DNA from: Cytobacillus stercorigallinarum
GTDB lineage: Bacteria > Bacillota > Bacilli > Bacillales > Cytobacillaceae
Direction: 5' to 3'
Assembly: GCF_014836495.1 (NCBI RefSeq)
Contig: NZ_JACSQT010000006.1
Span: forward strand, 186,001 to 250,000
DNA length: 64,000 bases
Shown here one piece after another: positions 9,838-20,920 of the stretch. The first letter of the stretch is position 1, and the number at the start of each line of letters is the position of its first letter. Below the pieces are notes generated by a model that was given only the letters and a program-made list of their open reading frames with translations, ran no database searches and was not told where the DNA came from. The position numbers were made by a program, and so were the translations under genes.

Positions 9838-10752
9838 ATGGTGAAAGCATCTTTAAATACAGACGGTCAAGTTTTAATAAAAAACAAGCAAAAGCAGTTC
9901 TCTCCTTGGAAATTAGCGCGGAAAAAATTTCTCAAGAATAAAATTGCAATGACTAGCTTATTTGTTTTCGTCTCATTTGTGCTGATTGCGGTTTTCGGCC
10001 CATTATTTACGACACATGATATAACACGAATCAATTTCATGTCGATGAATTTGCCACCTTCTGCGGAGCATTGGTTCGGAACAGATACGAATGGTAGAGA
10101 TATCTTTACACGTATGGTATATGGAGCGAGAACATCACTTTTAATTGGTTTATCATGTATGACATTTATTATTGTTATCGGAACGATAGTCGGCGCAATT
10201 GCTGGATACAATGGTGGAAAGATTGATCAAATATTTATGAGGATAACTGACTTTGTACTAAACTTTCCATTTCTAGTCTTTGTAATTGTTCTTAATACAA
10301 TCTTAGTGGGGAAAGTCTCTGGCGTTTGGACGCTGATATTAGTTATCAGTTTATTAAGCTGGGGTGGGGTTGCCCGGATCGTTCGCAGCCGATTTTTATC
10401 AGAAAAGGAAAATGAATATGTTTTAGCAGCGAAATCAATTGGAACAAGACCTATCAAGATTATTGGAAAGCATATCTTACCTAATGTAGCGTCGACAATC
10501 ATTGTTCAAGCAACTTTAATGTTGGCAGTTACTATTGTGGCAGAAGCAGGTTTAAGTTTTTTAGGGTCTGGTGTCCCAGCTAATATACCAAGTTGGGGTA
10601 ACATGCTTTTTGAAGCGCGTGATTCTGACGTATTAAGGAATAAAACTTGGATTTGGGTACCGCCCGCTGCAGCTATTACAATCACAATACTAGCAATTAA
10701 TTTCATTGGAGAGGGCATTAAAGACGCTCTAAATCCTAAGTCTAGAAGGTAA
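9838..10752 (+). CDS. appC: Peptide ABC transporter permease AppC
   Basis: 304-residue second permease of the App importer. It contains the family signature HWFGTDTNGRDIFTRMVYGAR near residues 75-95, the EAA loop (LAAKSIGTRPIKIIGKHILPN) and a C-terminal IGEGIKDALNPKSR. Last gene of appDFABC; a strong terminator follows 25 bases downstream. Confidence 0.92.
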   Translation: MVKASLNTDGQVLIKNKQKQFSPWKLARKKFLKNKIAMTSLFVFVSFVLIAVFGPLFTTHDITRINFMSMNLPPSAEHWFGTDTNGRDIFTRMVYGARTSLLIGLSCMTFIIVIGTIVGAIAGYNGGKIDQIFMRITDFVLNFPFLVFVIVLNTILVGKVSGVWTLILVISLLSWGGVARIVRSRFLSEKENEYVLAAKSIGTRPIKIIGKHILPNVASTIIVQATLMLAVTIVAEAGLSFLGSGVPANIPSWGNMLFEARDSDVLRNKTWIWVPPAAAITITILAINFIGEGIKDALNPKSRR

Positions 10753-10776
10753 AGGCTTAGCAGGTAAGTCTGAAAA

Positions 10777-10819
10777 AGAATGCAATTGACCTTTTAAGGT
10801 AATTGCATTCTTTTTTTTG
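10777..10819 (+). terminator. Terminator of the app operon
   Basis: AAGAATGCAATT and AATTGCATTCTT form a perfect 12-bp stem followed by T8. Confidence 0.93.
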
Positions 10820-10959
10820 GGGGGAAAATCGATCATGTGATTCGTAATGAGTGTAAAGTTTATGGAATTTAGCTATTAACTATTTATTCTAAATTATATT
10901 AATATTTATCTTAATGAATAATAAATGAATATTATAACAATTACTTCCATTTAAAATAC

Positions 10960-10992
10960 ACTTTATATAGATTGAATAATTCTATATAAAGT
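10960..10992. repeat. Perfect 12-bp inverted repeat upstream of yjbA
   Basis: ACTTTATATAGA (10960-10971) and TCTATATAAAGT (10981-10992) match 12 of 12 around a nine-base centre. There is no T tract, so it does not look like a terminator. The rest of the 365-base gap (10753-11117) is AT-rich and holds only the app terminator. Possible operator; the regulator is unknown. Confidence 0.7.
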
Positions 10993-11117
10993 ACAAATTG
11001 CATTTTTGAATGAGATAGAAAAGAATAATAATGGATTAGATTGTAAAAGAAAGGAATAAAATCAGTGTTGTTTGCCCATACTTATTGACAAATAATCATG
11101 CGAGTGGGGGTTAGGAA

Positions 11118-11864
11118 ATGTTATATCTTCATGATGTTTGGGTGAACTGGTTTGAAGGGGAAGAGAATGGTTACAATGTTTGTCAATTTCATGAATGGCG
11201 AAAAGATGATGCAGTTGAATTATTGGATCAAGTACCGCTACTAAGAATTACACCAGCACTATTTCATTATATTGAAAATGATCTATCTGAATTACCACAA
11301 CAACTATTGAATGATGTGTATCAAAAAGCGTATTTAAGAAAAAATCATGAAAGAGTGCAATTGGATTATTGTTTTGTCATTACTGATGGGACAAGCATTA
11401 TGGCCGTTGATACAATAGGGTATCATATTCCAATTCGAAAGAGTAGATTGATACCAAGACAAGAACAACTTACATATGAAATGATTTCTAATCACGATGA
11501 AATGGAATATACTTTTGAACAAAAGCCGAGTCTAAAAAGTTTTCACATTCTTTCTCCAGATCCAGAATTAATGAAAGGCCTGACAAGGAAGGAAAGGCAG
11601 CTCAAACAATTAATGTTTATGGCACTAGATCAACTTCATAGTTCAGAAAATGAAGCGGAAATTCGCTATTGGTTTACAGAATGGATGCCTGAAGAGTATA
11701 AAAGTATTCAATCAATGGGTTTCCATGATGCATGGATGAATTTATATGAAGACAGTAAGATAGGTTGGTCTAAGAAACATGAAAGATTTTGTGAGAATAT
11801 CATTAAAGGACAACCTTTTTTTGAAAAGTTATGGGAAATGGAAAATGGTTCAAAGGTAAATTAA
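11118..11864 (+). CDS. yjbA: YjbA, UPF0736 family protein
   Basis: 248 residues, same length and position (between app and trpS) as B. subtilis YjbA. Tryptophan- and acid-rich; no membrane helix or catalytic motif recognised. Start ATG 11118 follows a G-rich ribosome binding site. A single gene that ends at a terminator shared with convergent trpS. Function unknown. Confidence 0.85.
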   Translation: MLYLHDVWVNWFEGEENGYNVCQFHEWRKDDAVELLDQVPLLRITPALFHYIENDLSELPQQLLNDVYQKAYLRKNHERVQLDYCFVITDGTSIMAVDTIGYHIPIRKSRLIPRQEQLTYEMISNHDEMEYTFEQKPSLKSFHILSPDPELMKGLTRKERQLKQLMFMALDQLHSSENEAEIRYWFTEWMPEEYKSIQSMGFHDAWMNLYEDSKIGWSKKHERFCENIIKGQPFFEKLWEMENGSKVN

Positions 11865-11867
11865 ATC

Positions 11868-11905
11868 AAAAAGGGACGCTCAATTTAATTTGAACGTCCC
11901 TTTTT

Positions 11906-11907
<2 letters not shown>
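11868..11907. terminator. Bidirectional terminator, yjbA / trpS
   Basis: GGGACG (11873-11878) pairs with CGTCCC (11895-11900), extended by CAAATT-type pairing in the middle, with A5 before and T7 after, so it works in both directions. Confidence 0.85.
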
Positions 11908-13174
<1,267 letters not shown>

Positions 13175-13180
13175 GTAATC

Positions 13181-13209
13181 ATAATATAATATATGTAGAA
13201 GTAAATCAA
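13181..13209 (-). promoter_or_regulatory. trpS promoter
   Basis: On the minus strand TTGATT (13204-13209), 17-base spacer, TATTAT (13181-13186). Transcription would start near 13174, at the 5' end of the T-box leader. Confidence 0.7.
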
Positions 13210-13349
13210 GTGAGCCATATAACAGTGAAAAAAATTTCCCTTTGTTATATACCAATAAAAACTTATGAAAACCCTTACATAACAATAATAATACATGATT
13301 CGACATTTTTTTGAAAAAATATAGATAATTTAGATTATTTAAAACGGGC

Positions 13350-13378
13350 TTGAAATAAACTTTTAAAGAAACTATAAT
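13350..13378 (+). promoter_or_regulatory. opp operon promoter P1
   Basis: TTGAAA (13350-13355), 17-base spacer, TATAAT (13373-13378): close to sigma-A consensus. It predicts an oppA leader of about 295 bases. Confidence 0.75.
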
Positions 13379-13417
13379 AAAACCTACCAAACGACATCTT
13401 TACAAACTTGTTACATT

Positions 13418-13445
13418 TTGTTCGTGTACAGGTAGATGGTATGAT
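13418..13445 (+). promoter_or_regulatory. opp operon promoter P2 (candidate)
   Basis: TTGTTC (13418-13423), 16-base spacer, TATGAT (13440-13445). A weak CodY-like sequence (AATTATCTGAATAGA, 13499-13513, 11 of 15 matches) lies downstream; too weak to call a site. Confidence 0.45.
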
Positions 13446-13679
13446 GCAAGGGTGAGTTTATCGTAGTCTGATAGATACAAATTTTAATATTCAAGCAGAA
13501 TTATCTGAATAGAGGGAATTTGCAACTATCGTAAATGAACTTACTTTTTTTACTTAGATGCATAAAGAAGTCAAATGTTTTTATACTAAAAATTGTTTGA
13601 TTTTTTCATTAATCTACTCTATGTGAACAACTGTTATTTCTGTAGAGAATCGTTTGAATTAAAAATAGGGGGTTTCACC

Positions 13680-15311
13680 GTGAAAAAAAGATGGTCAATC
13701 TTTTTAAGTATGCTACTTTTAGCTAGCATGGTTCTAGCAGCTTGTGGAGGCGGCGATGACAATGCAGATGGTGGCGATGGAGGTAGTGATGTACCTCAAG
13801 AATTAAAAGTAAATATTAAAACTGAACCACCTTCATTAAATCCAGGTTTGGCTGAAGATTCTACTTCTGGTACTGTTCTTCGTAACGTATTAGAAGGATT
13901 AACTCGAATTGGTCAAGACGATAAACCAGCGGCCGCTATGGCGGAAGATTGGGAAATTTCTGAAGATCAAAAAACATACACATTTAACATTCGTGAAGAT
14001 GCACAATGGTCAAATGGTGATCCAGTAACAGCAGAAGATTTCGAATATGCTTGGAAATGGGCTCTAGATCCAGCTAATCAATCGACATATGCTTATCAAC
14101 TTTATTATATTGAAGGAGCAGAAGCAGCACATAGCGATGAAGCTAGTTTAGATGATGTGGGTATTAAAGCGGTTGATGAAAAAACACTAGAAGTAACGCT
14201 TGCGAACCCGACACCATATTTTCTTGAATTAACTGCATTCTATACTTATTTACCAGTAAACAGTAAAATAGCTAAAGAAAATCCTGATTGGGCTACTGAT
14301 GCTGGTGATGATTATACGACAAACGGACCTTTCCACTTAGCTGAATGGTCTCATAGTGACCAAATCACGCTTGAAAAGAGCGACACTTACTGGGATAAAG
14401 ACACTGTAAAATTAGATAAAATTGAAATGTACATGATTAATGATGCAAATACTGAATTATCTATGTTTGATAATGGTGAATTGGATTGGGCAGGTTCTCC
14501 AACAGGAGCTATTCCAACAGATGCTATGCAAGCGCTAAAAGATGAAGGTAGATTAGAAACACAAGCAATCGCTGGGGTTTATAACTACAAATTCAATACG
14601 ACTGTTGAACCACTTAACAACGAAAATATTAGAAAAGCTTTATCTCACGCTCTTAATCGTGAATCAATCATCAATAATATTACACAAGGTGAACAACTTC
14701 CAGCTATGGGTATTGTTCCACCTACAATGTTCCCAGAAAATGAAGAAGGCTACTTCCCTGATAATGATGTGGAAACTGCAAAAGAATTTTTAGATAAAGG
14801 CCTTGAAGAATTAGGACTTAGTGATGCGTCTGAATTGCCTGAAATTAAACTTTCTTATAATACAGATGAAGCTCATCAAAAAATCGCTCAAGCAGTCCAA
14901 GATATGTGGAGCGAAAACCTTGGTATTAACGTAACTCTAGACAATGCGGAATGGAATGTATTCCTTGACAGTGTAAACAGTGGAGACTTCCAAATTGCTC
15001 GTATGGGTTGGTTAGGAGACTTCAATGACGCCATGAACTTCTTGGAAATGTACAAAGATGCTGACGGCGGTAATAACAATACAGGATGGGAAGATCCTGA
15101 ATTCCAAAAATTACTTGAACAATCACAAACAGAAACAGATGCTGACAAACGTCAACAAATGTTAAAAGATGCAGAAGCTATCTTCATGGATGCAATGCCA
15201 GTTGCTCCAATCTATTTCTACACAAATAACTGGGTTAAAGTTGATAACCTAAATGATGTATTTGTATCTGGTTTAGGTGACGTACAATATAAGTGGGCTC
15301 ACTTCGAATAA
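13680..15311 (+). CDS. oppA: Oligopeptide-binding lipoprotein OppA
   Basis: 543 residues from GTG 13680, seven bases after AGGGGG; a longer frame upstream has no signal and no ribosome binding site. Lipoprotein signal ends LAAC (Cys22), followed by a Gly/Asp-rich linker. The body is a family 5 binding protein (YTFNIREDAQWSNGDPVTAED, NIRKALSHALNRES). In Bacillus, Opp imports nutritional and signalling peptides, including those that act on sporulation and competence. First gene of oppABCDF; a 13-bp hairpin follows its stop. Confidence 0.95.
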   Translation: MKKRWSIFLSMLLLASMVLAACGGGDDNADGGDGGSDVPQELKVNIKTEPPSLNPGLAEDSTSGTVLRNVLEGLTRIGQDDKPAAAMAEDWEISEDQKTYTFNIREDAQWSNGDPVTAEDFEYAWKWALDPANQSTYAYQLYYIEGAEAAHSDEASLDDVGIKAVDEKTLEVTLANPTPYFLELTAFYTYLPVNSKIAKENPDWATDAGDDYTTNGPFHLAEWSHSDQITLEKSDTYWDKDTVKLDKIEMYMINDANTELSMFDNGELDWAGSPTGAIPTDAMQALKDEGRLETQAIAGVYNYKFNTTVEPLNNENIRKALSHALNRESIINNITQGEQLPAMGIVPPTMFPENEEGYFPDNDVETAKEFLDKGLEELGLSDASELPEIKLSYNTDEAHQKIAQAVQDMWSENLGINVTLDNAEWNVFLDSVNSGDFQIARMGWLGDFNDAMNFLEMYKDADGGNNNTGWEDPEFQKLLEQSQTETDADKRQQMLKDAEAIFMDAMPVAPIYFYTNNWVKVDNLNDVFVSGLGDVQYKWAHFE

Positions 15312-15328
15312 TTTGAACGAATGAATAA

Positions 15329-15361
15329 AAGGTATATAGGATGAAATTTCCTATATACCTT
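15329..15361 (+). repeat. Perfect 13-bp hairpin between oppA and oppB
   Basis: AAGGTATATAGGA (15329-15341) pairs fully with TCCTATATACCTT (15349-15361), with a seven-base loop. Only sparse Ts follow (CGTTCTTG), so it is more likely an RNA-stabilising or partial-attenuation hairpin than a full terminator. This would give more oppA than permease mRNA. Confidence 0.75.
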
Positions 15362-15476
15362 CGTTCTTGTAAGAGAGATGATTCGACTTTTGGAAATGAT
15401 ACTATATATTTCCAAAATGGAATCGCGAGAGAATATAATAGAGAAAACCAACAAAGTAATATGGAGGTGTTGGACA

Positions 15477-16409
15477 ATGACGAAATATATCGGAAAGCGT
15501 CTGCTATATATGCTCATTTCATTATGGCTAATTATTACAGCGACCTTTTTCCTTATGCGCATTGCACCCGGAAACCCGTTTGCTTCAGAGAAGAAGTTAC
15601 CACCTGAAATTGAAGCAAATTTACAAGCACACTATGGCTTAGACAAGCCTTGGTATCAACAATATTATGATTACCTAGTAAATGTTGTCACTTGGGATTT
15701 TGGCCCATCTTTTAAATATAAGAGCCAAACGGTTAATGACCTTATTTCAGAAGGATTTCCGGTCTCTTTTGTATTAGGTTTAGAAGCCATTCTTATTGCT
15801 GTTGCTTTTGGTGTGTTATTTGGTGTAATAGCTGCCTTAAGACAAAATAAGTGGCAAGATTATTCAACGATGGCAGTAGCGGTTTTAGGAATATCAGTCC
15901 CATCGTTTATTATGGCAACTTTCCTACAATATTTCTTGGCCATTAAACTACAAATATTCCCTGTTGCTCGTTGGGAATCATTTATGCACACCGTATTGCC
16001 GGCGATTGCACTTGCTGCAGGTCCGATGGCATATATTGCGCGACTAACACGATCAAGCATGATTGAAGTATTAGCAAATGATTATATTAAAACTGCTAAA
16101 TCAAAAGGTTTAAGTGGTGGAGTAATTACAGTTAAGCACGCAATGAGAAATGCTCTTCTTCCGGTAGTTACTTATTTAGGCCCATTAACCGCGGGTATTT
16201 TAACAGGTAGCTTTGTTATCGAGAAAATTTTCGGTATTCCAGGGTTAGGTTTCCACTTCGTAACAAGTATTACAAATCGTGATTATACAGTAATAATGGG
16301 TGTAACCGTGTTTTATAGTATTCTTTTACTATTAGCTATTCTCCTAGTGGATATTGCGTATGGAATCATCGACCCAAGGATTAAACTAGCTGGGAAGAAA
16401 GGAGAATAA
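15477..16409 (+). CDS. oppB: Oligopeptide ABC transporter permease OppB
   Basis: 310 residues from ATG 15477, seven bases after GGAGGTG; 33 codons of open frame upstream look non-coding. Six predicted membrane helices, the motif [18 protein letters not shown] near the N-terminus and an EAA loop ([21 protein letters not shown]). Forms the pore with OppC, whose gene begins six bases downstream. Confidence 0.95.
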   Translation: MTKYIGKRLLYMLISLWLIITATFFLMRIAPGNPFASEKKLPPEIEANLQAHYGLDKPWYQQYYDYLVNVVTWDFGPSFKYKSQTVNDLISEGFPVSFVLGLEAILIAVAFGVLFGVIAALRQNKWQDYSTMAVAVLGISVPSFIMATFLQYFLAIKLQIFPVARWESFMHTVLPAIALAAGPMAYIARLTRSSMIEVLANDYIKTAKSKGLSGGVITVKHAMRNALLPVVTYLGPLTAGILTGSFVIEKIFGIPGLGFHFVTSITNRDYTVIMGVTVFYSILLLLAILLVDIAYGIIDPRIKLAGKKGE

Positions 16410-16415
16410 TCAATC

Positions 16416-17330
16416 ATGCAAAGTGCGAATGATAAATTCAAAGTTGTCGGCACACAATTAGATGATGCTGAAAAGATTTCGAAGCCAAGTCTTTCTTATT
16501 GGAAAGATGTCTTCATTAGATTCCGAAAAAATAAGCTTGCTATGTTTGGTATAGTCCTACTTATTATTCTCATCTTCATGGCAATCTTTGGACCATATAT
16601 GACAGAATATGACTATAAGTCAAATGATTTAACAAATAAAAATCAGCCACCTTCTGCTGAGCATTGGTTCGGTACAGATGATCTTGGGCGAGATATGTTT
16701 GCCAGGACTTGGGAAGGTGCAAGAATTTCTATCTTTATTGGTGTTGCTGCTGCATTAATCGATTTATTTATCGGTGTTGCTTGGGGCGGAATTGCCGGAT
16801 ACAAAGGCGGTAGAACGGATGAAATAATGATGCGTGGAGCCGATGTATTATCAGGAATTCCCTATTTATTATTAGTAATCTTATTAATGGTTGTACTAGG
16901 CCAAAGTTTAAGTACGATGATTATTGCTATGACAATAACCGGATGGATTAATATGTCCCGGATTGTTCGAGGGCAAGTACTTAGCTTGAAGAATCAAGAA
17001 TTTGTTCTTGCTTCTAAAACTTTAGGTGCAAATACAACAAGAATTATGGGTAAACATTTAATTCCAAACTCAATGGGTCCAATTTTAGTTACAATGACAT
17101 TAACAATTCCTTCTGCGATCTTTACAGAAGCTTATCTTGGATTCCTAGGATTAGGTTTAACACCGCCTCTAGCGAGTTGGGGTACAATGGCCAATGATGG
17201 TTTACCAGCGTTAAGATATTACCCATGGCGATTATTCTTCCCTGCGATCTTTATTTGTTTAACCATTTTTGCATTCAATGTAGTCGGTGATGGTCTACGT
17301 GACGCACTCGACCCAAGAAGCCGTAAATAA
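16416..17330 (+). CDS. oppC: Oligopeptide ABC transporter permease OppC
   Basis: 304 residues. Family signature AEHWFGTDDLGRDMFARTWEG, EAA loop (LASKTLGANTTRIMGKHLIPN) and C-terminal VGDGLRDALDPRSRK. A cytoplasmic N-terminal segment of about 45 residues precedes the first helix. It pairs with OppB. The ribosome binding site is AAAGGAGA. Confidence 0.95.
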   Translation: MQSANDKFKVVGTQLDDAEKISKPSLSYWKDVFIRFRKNKLAMFGIVLLIILIFMAIFGPYMTEYDYKSNDLTNKNQPPSAEHWFGTDDLGRDMFARTWEGARISIFIGVAAALIDLFIGVAWGGIAGYKGGRTDEIMMRGADVLSGIPYLLLVILLMVVLGQSLSTMIIAMTITGWINMSRIVRGQVLSLKNQEFVLASKTLGANTTRIMGKHLIPNSMGPILVTMTLTIPSAIFTEAYLGFLGLGLTPPLASWGTMANDGLPALRYYPWRLFFPAIFICLTIFAFNVVGDGLRDALDPRSRK

Positions 17331-17341
17331 GGAGTGAGAAC

Positions 17342-18409
17342 ATGGAAAAAATTCTCGAAGTAAAAGATCTAAAAGTCTCATTCCAAACTTATGGAGGGAC
17401 GGTACAAGCTGTTCGTGGTGTTAGCTTTGACCTTCATAAAGGTGAGACATTAGCTATTGTTGGTGAATCAGGTTCAGGTAAAAGTGTTACTTCACAAACA
17501 CTAATGAAACTAATTCCAATGCCTCCAGGCCAAATTACTGGTGGAGAAATTCTTTTCTATGGTGATGATATTGTACCTAAATCAGAAAAAGAAATGGAAA
17601 ACATACGCGGTAAAGATATAAGTATGATTTTCCAGGATCCAATGACTTCATTAAACCCAACAATGAAAGTTGGTAATCAAATCATGGAAGGTTTGATTAA
17701 GCACCAAGGATTATCTAAAGCAGATGCTAAAAAACGTGCAATAAAGTTATTAGAACTAGTTGGTATTCCGATGCCTGATAAACGAGTAAATCAATATCCG
17801 CATGAATTCTCAGGTGGTATGAGACAGCGTGCAATGATAGCTATAGCCTTGGCTACAAACCCTAAATTACTGATTGCTGATGAACCTACAACCGCTCTTG
17901 ATGTAACTATTCAAGCTCAAATTTTAGAGTTAATGAAAGAGTTACAAGCGAAAATGGACACATCTATTATCTTTATCACTCATGATCTAGGCGTTGTTGC
18001 CAATGTGGCAGATCGTGTAGCTGTTATGTATGCTGGTCAAATCGTTGAAATAGGCACAGTAGATGAAATCTTTTATGATCCGAAGCACCCTTATACTTGG
18101 GGACTACTTGCTTCTATGCCAAGTGTTGATAATGATACAAAAGATGAATTAGCTGCCATTCCTGGTACGCCACCAGACTTAACAAATCCGCCAATTGGTG
18201 ATGCATTTGCTGCAAGGAACAAATATGCATTAGCCATTGATTACGAGGAAGAACCACCAATGTTTCAAATTTCTGAAACACATTTTGCGAAAACTTGGTT
18301 GTTACATCCTGATGCGCCTCATGTGGAACCACCTGAAGCCGTGAAGTTGCGTCAACGTCAAATGTCCTCCAATTTTGATAAACCAATCATTGTGAAGGAG
18401 GGTATTTAA
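17342..18409 (+). CDS. oppD: Oligopeptide ABC transporter ATPase OppD
   Basis: 355 residues. Walker A GESGSGKS, signature FSGGMRQR, Walker [15 protein letters not shown]. The C-terminal domain has the IGDAFAARNKYALAIDYE type of tail and lacks the four cysteines seen in AppD, a difference also found in B. subtilis OppD as I recall it. Four bases separate it from oppF. Confidence 0.95.
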   Translation: MEKILEVKDLKVSFQTYGGTVQAVRGVSFDLHKGETLAIVGESGSGKSVTSQTLMKLIPMPPGQITGGEILFYGDDIVPKSEKEMENIRGKDISMIFQDPMTSLNPTMKVGNQIMEGLIKHQGLSKADAKKRAIKLLELVGIPMPDKRVNQYPHEFSGGMRQRAMIAIALATNPKLLIADEPTTALDVTIQAQILELMKELQAKMDTSIIFITHDLGVVANVADRVAVMYAGQIVEIGTVDEIFYDPKHPYTWGLLASMPSVDNDTKDELAAIPGTPPDLTNPPIGDAFAARNKYALAIDYEEEPPMFQISETHFAKTWLLHPDAPHVEPPEAVKLRQRQMSSNFDKPIIVKEGI

Positions 18410-18412
18410 GTT

Positions 18413-19348
18413 ATGGCAGAAAAATTACTTGAAATAAAAAATCTAAAACAACATTTTAATGTTGGTAAATCAAATATGGTTAAAGCTGTTGATGGTATTA
18501 CCTTTGATATTTACAAAGGTGAAACGCTTGGTCTAGTTGGTGAGTCAGGTTGTGGGAAATCCACCACTGGTAGAACAATCATCCGTCTATATAATGCAAC
18601 GGATGGACAGGTCCTATTTAATGGCGAAAATGTTCACGGTAAAAAATCAAACAATCAACTAAAAGCATTTAACCGGAAAATGCAGATGATTTTCCAAGAC
18701 CCTTATGCATCCTTAAATCCCCGTATGACGGTTGCGGACATTATTGCTGAAGGTATTGATATCCATGGGCTTGCAAAATCGAAAACAGAGCGTATGGAGC
18801 GCGTTTATGAGCTACTTGAAACCGTAGGCTTAAATAAAGAACATGCTAACCGTTATCCACATGAGTTCTCTGGTGGACAGAGACAGCGGATCGGTATTGC
18901 TAGAGCGCTAGCTGTAGAACCGGAATTCATTATTGCTGATGAACCAATTTCTGCTCTTGACGTTTCTATTCAGGCACAAGTTGTTAACTTAATGAAAAAA
19001 CTTCAGCGTGAAAAGGGGCTAACTTATTTATTCATTGCTCATGATTTGTCAATGGTTAAGTATATTAGTGATAGAATTGGAGTAATGTATTTTGGTAAGC
19101 TAGTTGAATTAACAACAGCGGAAGAGTTGTATAGCAATCCTCTTCACCCTTATACACAATCTCTATTATCTGCTATCCCTTTACCGGATCCAGAGTCAGA
19201 AAGAACTCGTCAACGAAAAACATATGACCCAGCTGTTCATCAATATAGTGCGGATGATAAGGTTGAAATGCGTGAAGTTCGTCCTGGTCATTTTGTTTAC
19301 TGTTCTGAAAAAGAATTTGCACAATACCAAAAAGAATATAAAAGTTAA
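18413..19348 (+). CDS. oppF: Oligopeptide ABC transporter ATPase OppF
   Basis: 311 residues. Walker [10 protein letters not shown], signature FSGGQRQR, Walker B IIADEPISALDVS, H-loop IAHDLS. The C-terminus (YDPAVHQYSADDKVEMREVRPGH) has one cysteine only, unlike AppF. It ends the operon and is followed by a terminator. Confidence 0.95.
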   Translation: MAEKLLEIKNLKQHFNVGKSNMVKAVDGITFDIYKGETLGLVGESGCGKSTTGRTIIRLYNATDGQVLFNGENVHGKKSNNQLKAFNRKMQMIFQDPYASLNPRMTVADIIAEGIDIHGLAKSKTERMERVYELLETVGLNKEHANRYPHEFSGGQRQRIGIARALAVEPEFIIADEPISALDVSIQAQVVNLMKKLQREKGLTYLFIAHDLSMVKYISDRIGVMYFGKLVELTTAEELYSNPLHPYTQSLLSAIPLPDPESERTRQRKTYDPAVHQYSADDKVEMREVRPGHFVYCSEKEFAQYQKEYKS

Positions 19349-19350
19349 CT

Positions 19351-19382
19351 TAAAAACGATCTCTTATTGAGGTCGTTTTTAA
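19351..19382 (+). terminator. Terminator of the opp operon
   Basis: AAAAACGATCTC pairs with GAGGTCGTTTTT (one G-U) over a five-base loop, ending in a T run. Confidence 0.85.
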
Positions 19383-19570
19383 ATTGATTGAACTTGCTTG
19401 AGATCTGCTCCTTCCTAAAGAATCAAAAAATATATTAGTTATGAAAACTAAGAATATTATAAATATGTTTAGTGCTTTCACTCACTAAAATGTATGAATA
19501 TAGTATACAATAGTTTGTATGAAATTACTATCGCAAAAATTAAAATATTTCTTATTATTACTAATTTCTT

Positions 19571-19598
19571 TTGCATTGTGTTTAACTTCTAGTAGAAT
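19571..19598 (+). promoter_or_regulatory. Candidate promoter of the exported glycosidase gene
   Basis: TTGCAT (19571-19576), 16-base spacer, TAGAAT (19593-19598), about 45 bases before the start codon. Confidence 0.45.
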
Positions 19599-19642
19599 AG
19601 GAGATAAGAAAAAGATAATAAATGGATGAGGAGGGAAAAATA

Positions 19643-20836
19643 GTGAGGGTAATTAAGGTAGCATTTTTCTTACTATTATTAAGTGTAGTTCCACAATTAG
19701 ACCATGCAAATGCTGAACAGCAAAGTTACCAGCTTCATGCACAGAAAGAATATGCTGGTTTTTTAATGGAATTACCTGAACAAATGAAACGGTTTACATA
19801 CGATTCAGGCTACGACTTTACCTACCCAGATGCTATTAGAGGTATTTATGTGACTGGACCATCGGCAGGAGGAGCAAATTTTGAGCGGTTAACTAATTTT
19901 GTTGATGGGACAGAATTAAATGCGATGGTTATTGATATTAAGGACGATTGGGGAAACCTTACATACCAACCGGAAGATGATAGTAAATATAAAGAGATTG
20001 TTGAGCCATATATAAAAGATACGGAAAAGATGCTGTCGACATTAGAAGAAAAAGAGATTTACCCTATTGCGAGGGTCGTTGTTTTTAAGGATTCAACACT
20101 AGCTAAGTTAAAGCCGGAATGGTCGTATAAAGAAGGAAATAAAGTATGGACAAACGGAAGAGGAGAAGCTTTTGTTAATCCGTTTATGGAAGAAGTGTGG
20201 CAATATAATGTCGATATTGCTATAGAAGCAGCTAAAATGGGATTCCAGGAAATTCAATTTGATTATGTGCGTTTTCCTGAAGGTTTCGAGCATATGGCTG
20301 ATTCATTGAAGTATAGTAAAGGAAAGTATACAAACGGTAAAGATGATGTTCAGTTAAGAGTAGATGCTGTTACAGACTTCGTTAAGTTTGCGAAAGAACA
20401 ATTAGAGCCGTACGGTGTCAAAGTATCTGTTGATATTTTTGGTTACACCGCTACTTTACCAGAGGCACCTGGGATTGGCCAGAACTTCTCAAAAATCTCA
20501 GAACATGTTGATATCATTTCTTCTATGATTTATCCAAGCCACTGGGGACCTTACTTTGGGATTCAAAAACCAGATTTAGAACCGTACAAGCTTATTAAGG
20601 AGTATGCAAAGGTAGAGAATGCCAAAAGAGAAGAACTAGCTTCTCCGCCTATTTCTAGACCTTGGCTACAGGATTTTACCGCATCTTATTTAGGAACTGG
20701 TAATTACAAGCCATATGGTAAGCAAGAAATAGAAGATCAAATTAAAGCCTTAAATGAAGAAGGAATTGACGAATTTTTATTATGGAATGCTGGCAACCAT
20801 TATACAGAAAATGTTGATTATACTCCAATAAACTAA
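19643..20836 (+). CDS. Exported putative glycoside hydrolase (DUF4015)
   Basis: 397 residues. Start chosen at GTG 19643, eight bases after GAGGAGGG; an ATG at 19622 precedes that ribosome binding site. A signal peptide with likely cleavage after Ala-Asn-Ala (about residue 24) directs secretion. The body matches the DUF4015 TIM-barrel family: RGIYVTGPSAGG, VIDIKDDWGNLTY, QFDYVRFPEGF and SSMIYPSHWGPYFG mark successive strands with acidic candidates for catalysis. Substrate unknown. It stands alone between opp and yjbC, where B. subtilis carries yjbB instead. Confidence 0.82.
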   Translation: MRVIKVAFFLLLLSVVPQLDHANAEQQSYQLHAQKEYAGFLMELPEQMKRFTYDSGYDFTYPDAIRGIYVTGPSAGGANFERLTNFVDGTELNAMVIDIKDDWGNLTYQPEDDSKYKEIVEPYIKDTEKMLSTLEEKEIYPIARVVVFKDSTLAKLKPEWSYKEGNKVWTNGRGEAFVNPFMEEVWQYNVDIAIEAAKMGFQEIQFDYVRFPEGFEHMADSLKYSKGKYTNGKDDVQLRVDAVTDFVKFAKEQLEPYGVKVSVDIFGYTATLPEAPGIGQNFSKISEHVDIISSMIYPSHWGPYFGIQKPDLEPYKLIKEYAKVENAKREELASPPISRPWLQDFTASYLGTGNYKPYGKQEIEDQIKALNEEGIDEFLLWNAGNHYTENVDYTPIN

Positions 20837-20838
20837 AA

Positions 20839-20873
20839 AAAAGCAGCTGATATGCCTTTATCAGCTGCTTATT
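20839..20873 (+). terminator. Terminator after the glycosidase gene
   Basis: AAGCAGCTGATA (20841-20852) and TATCAGCTGCTT (20859-20870): a perfect 12-bp stem flanked by A7 and a TATT tract. Confidence 0.88.
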
Positions 20874-20920
20874 ATTTGACACGAAGTGTGTATGCGTTAT
20901 CATAGTATATAGGATGAGGA

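Noticed and set aside
13499-13513. CodY box in the oppA leader
   Set aside because: Four mismatches to the 15-base consensus in AT-rich DNA; too weak without binding data.
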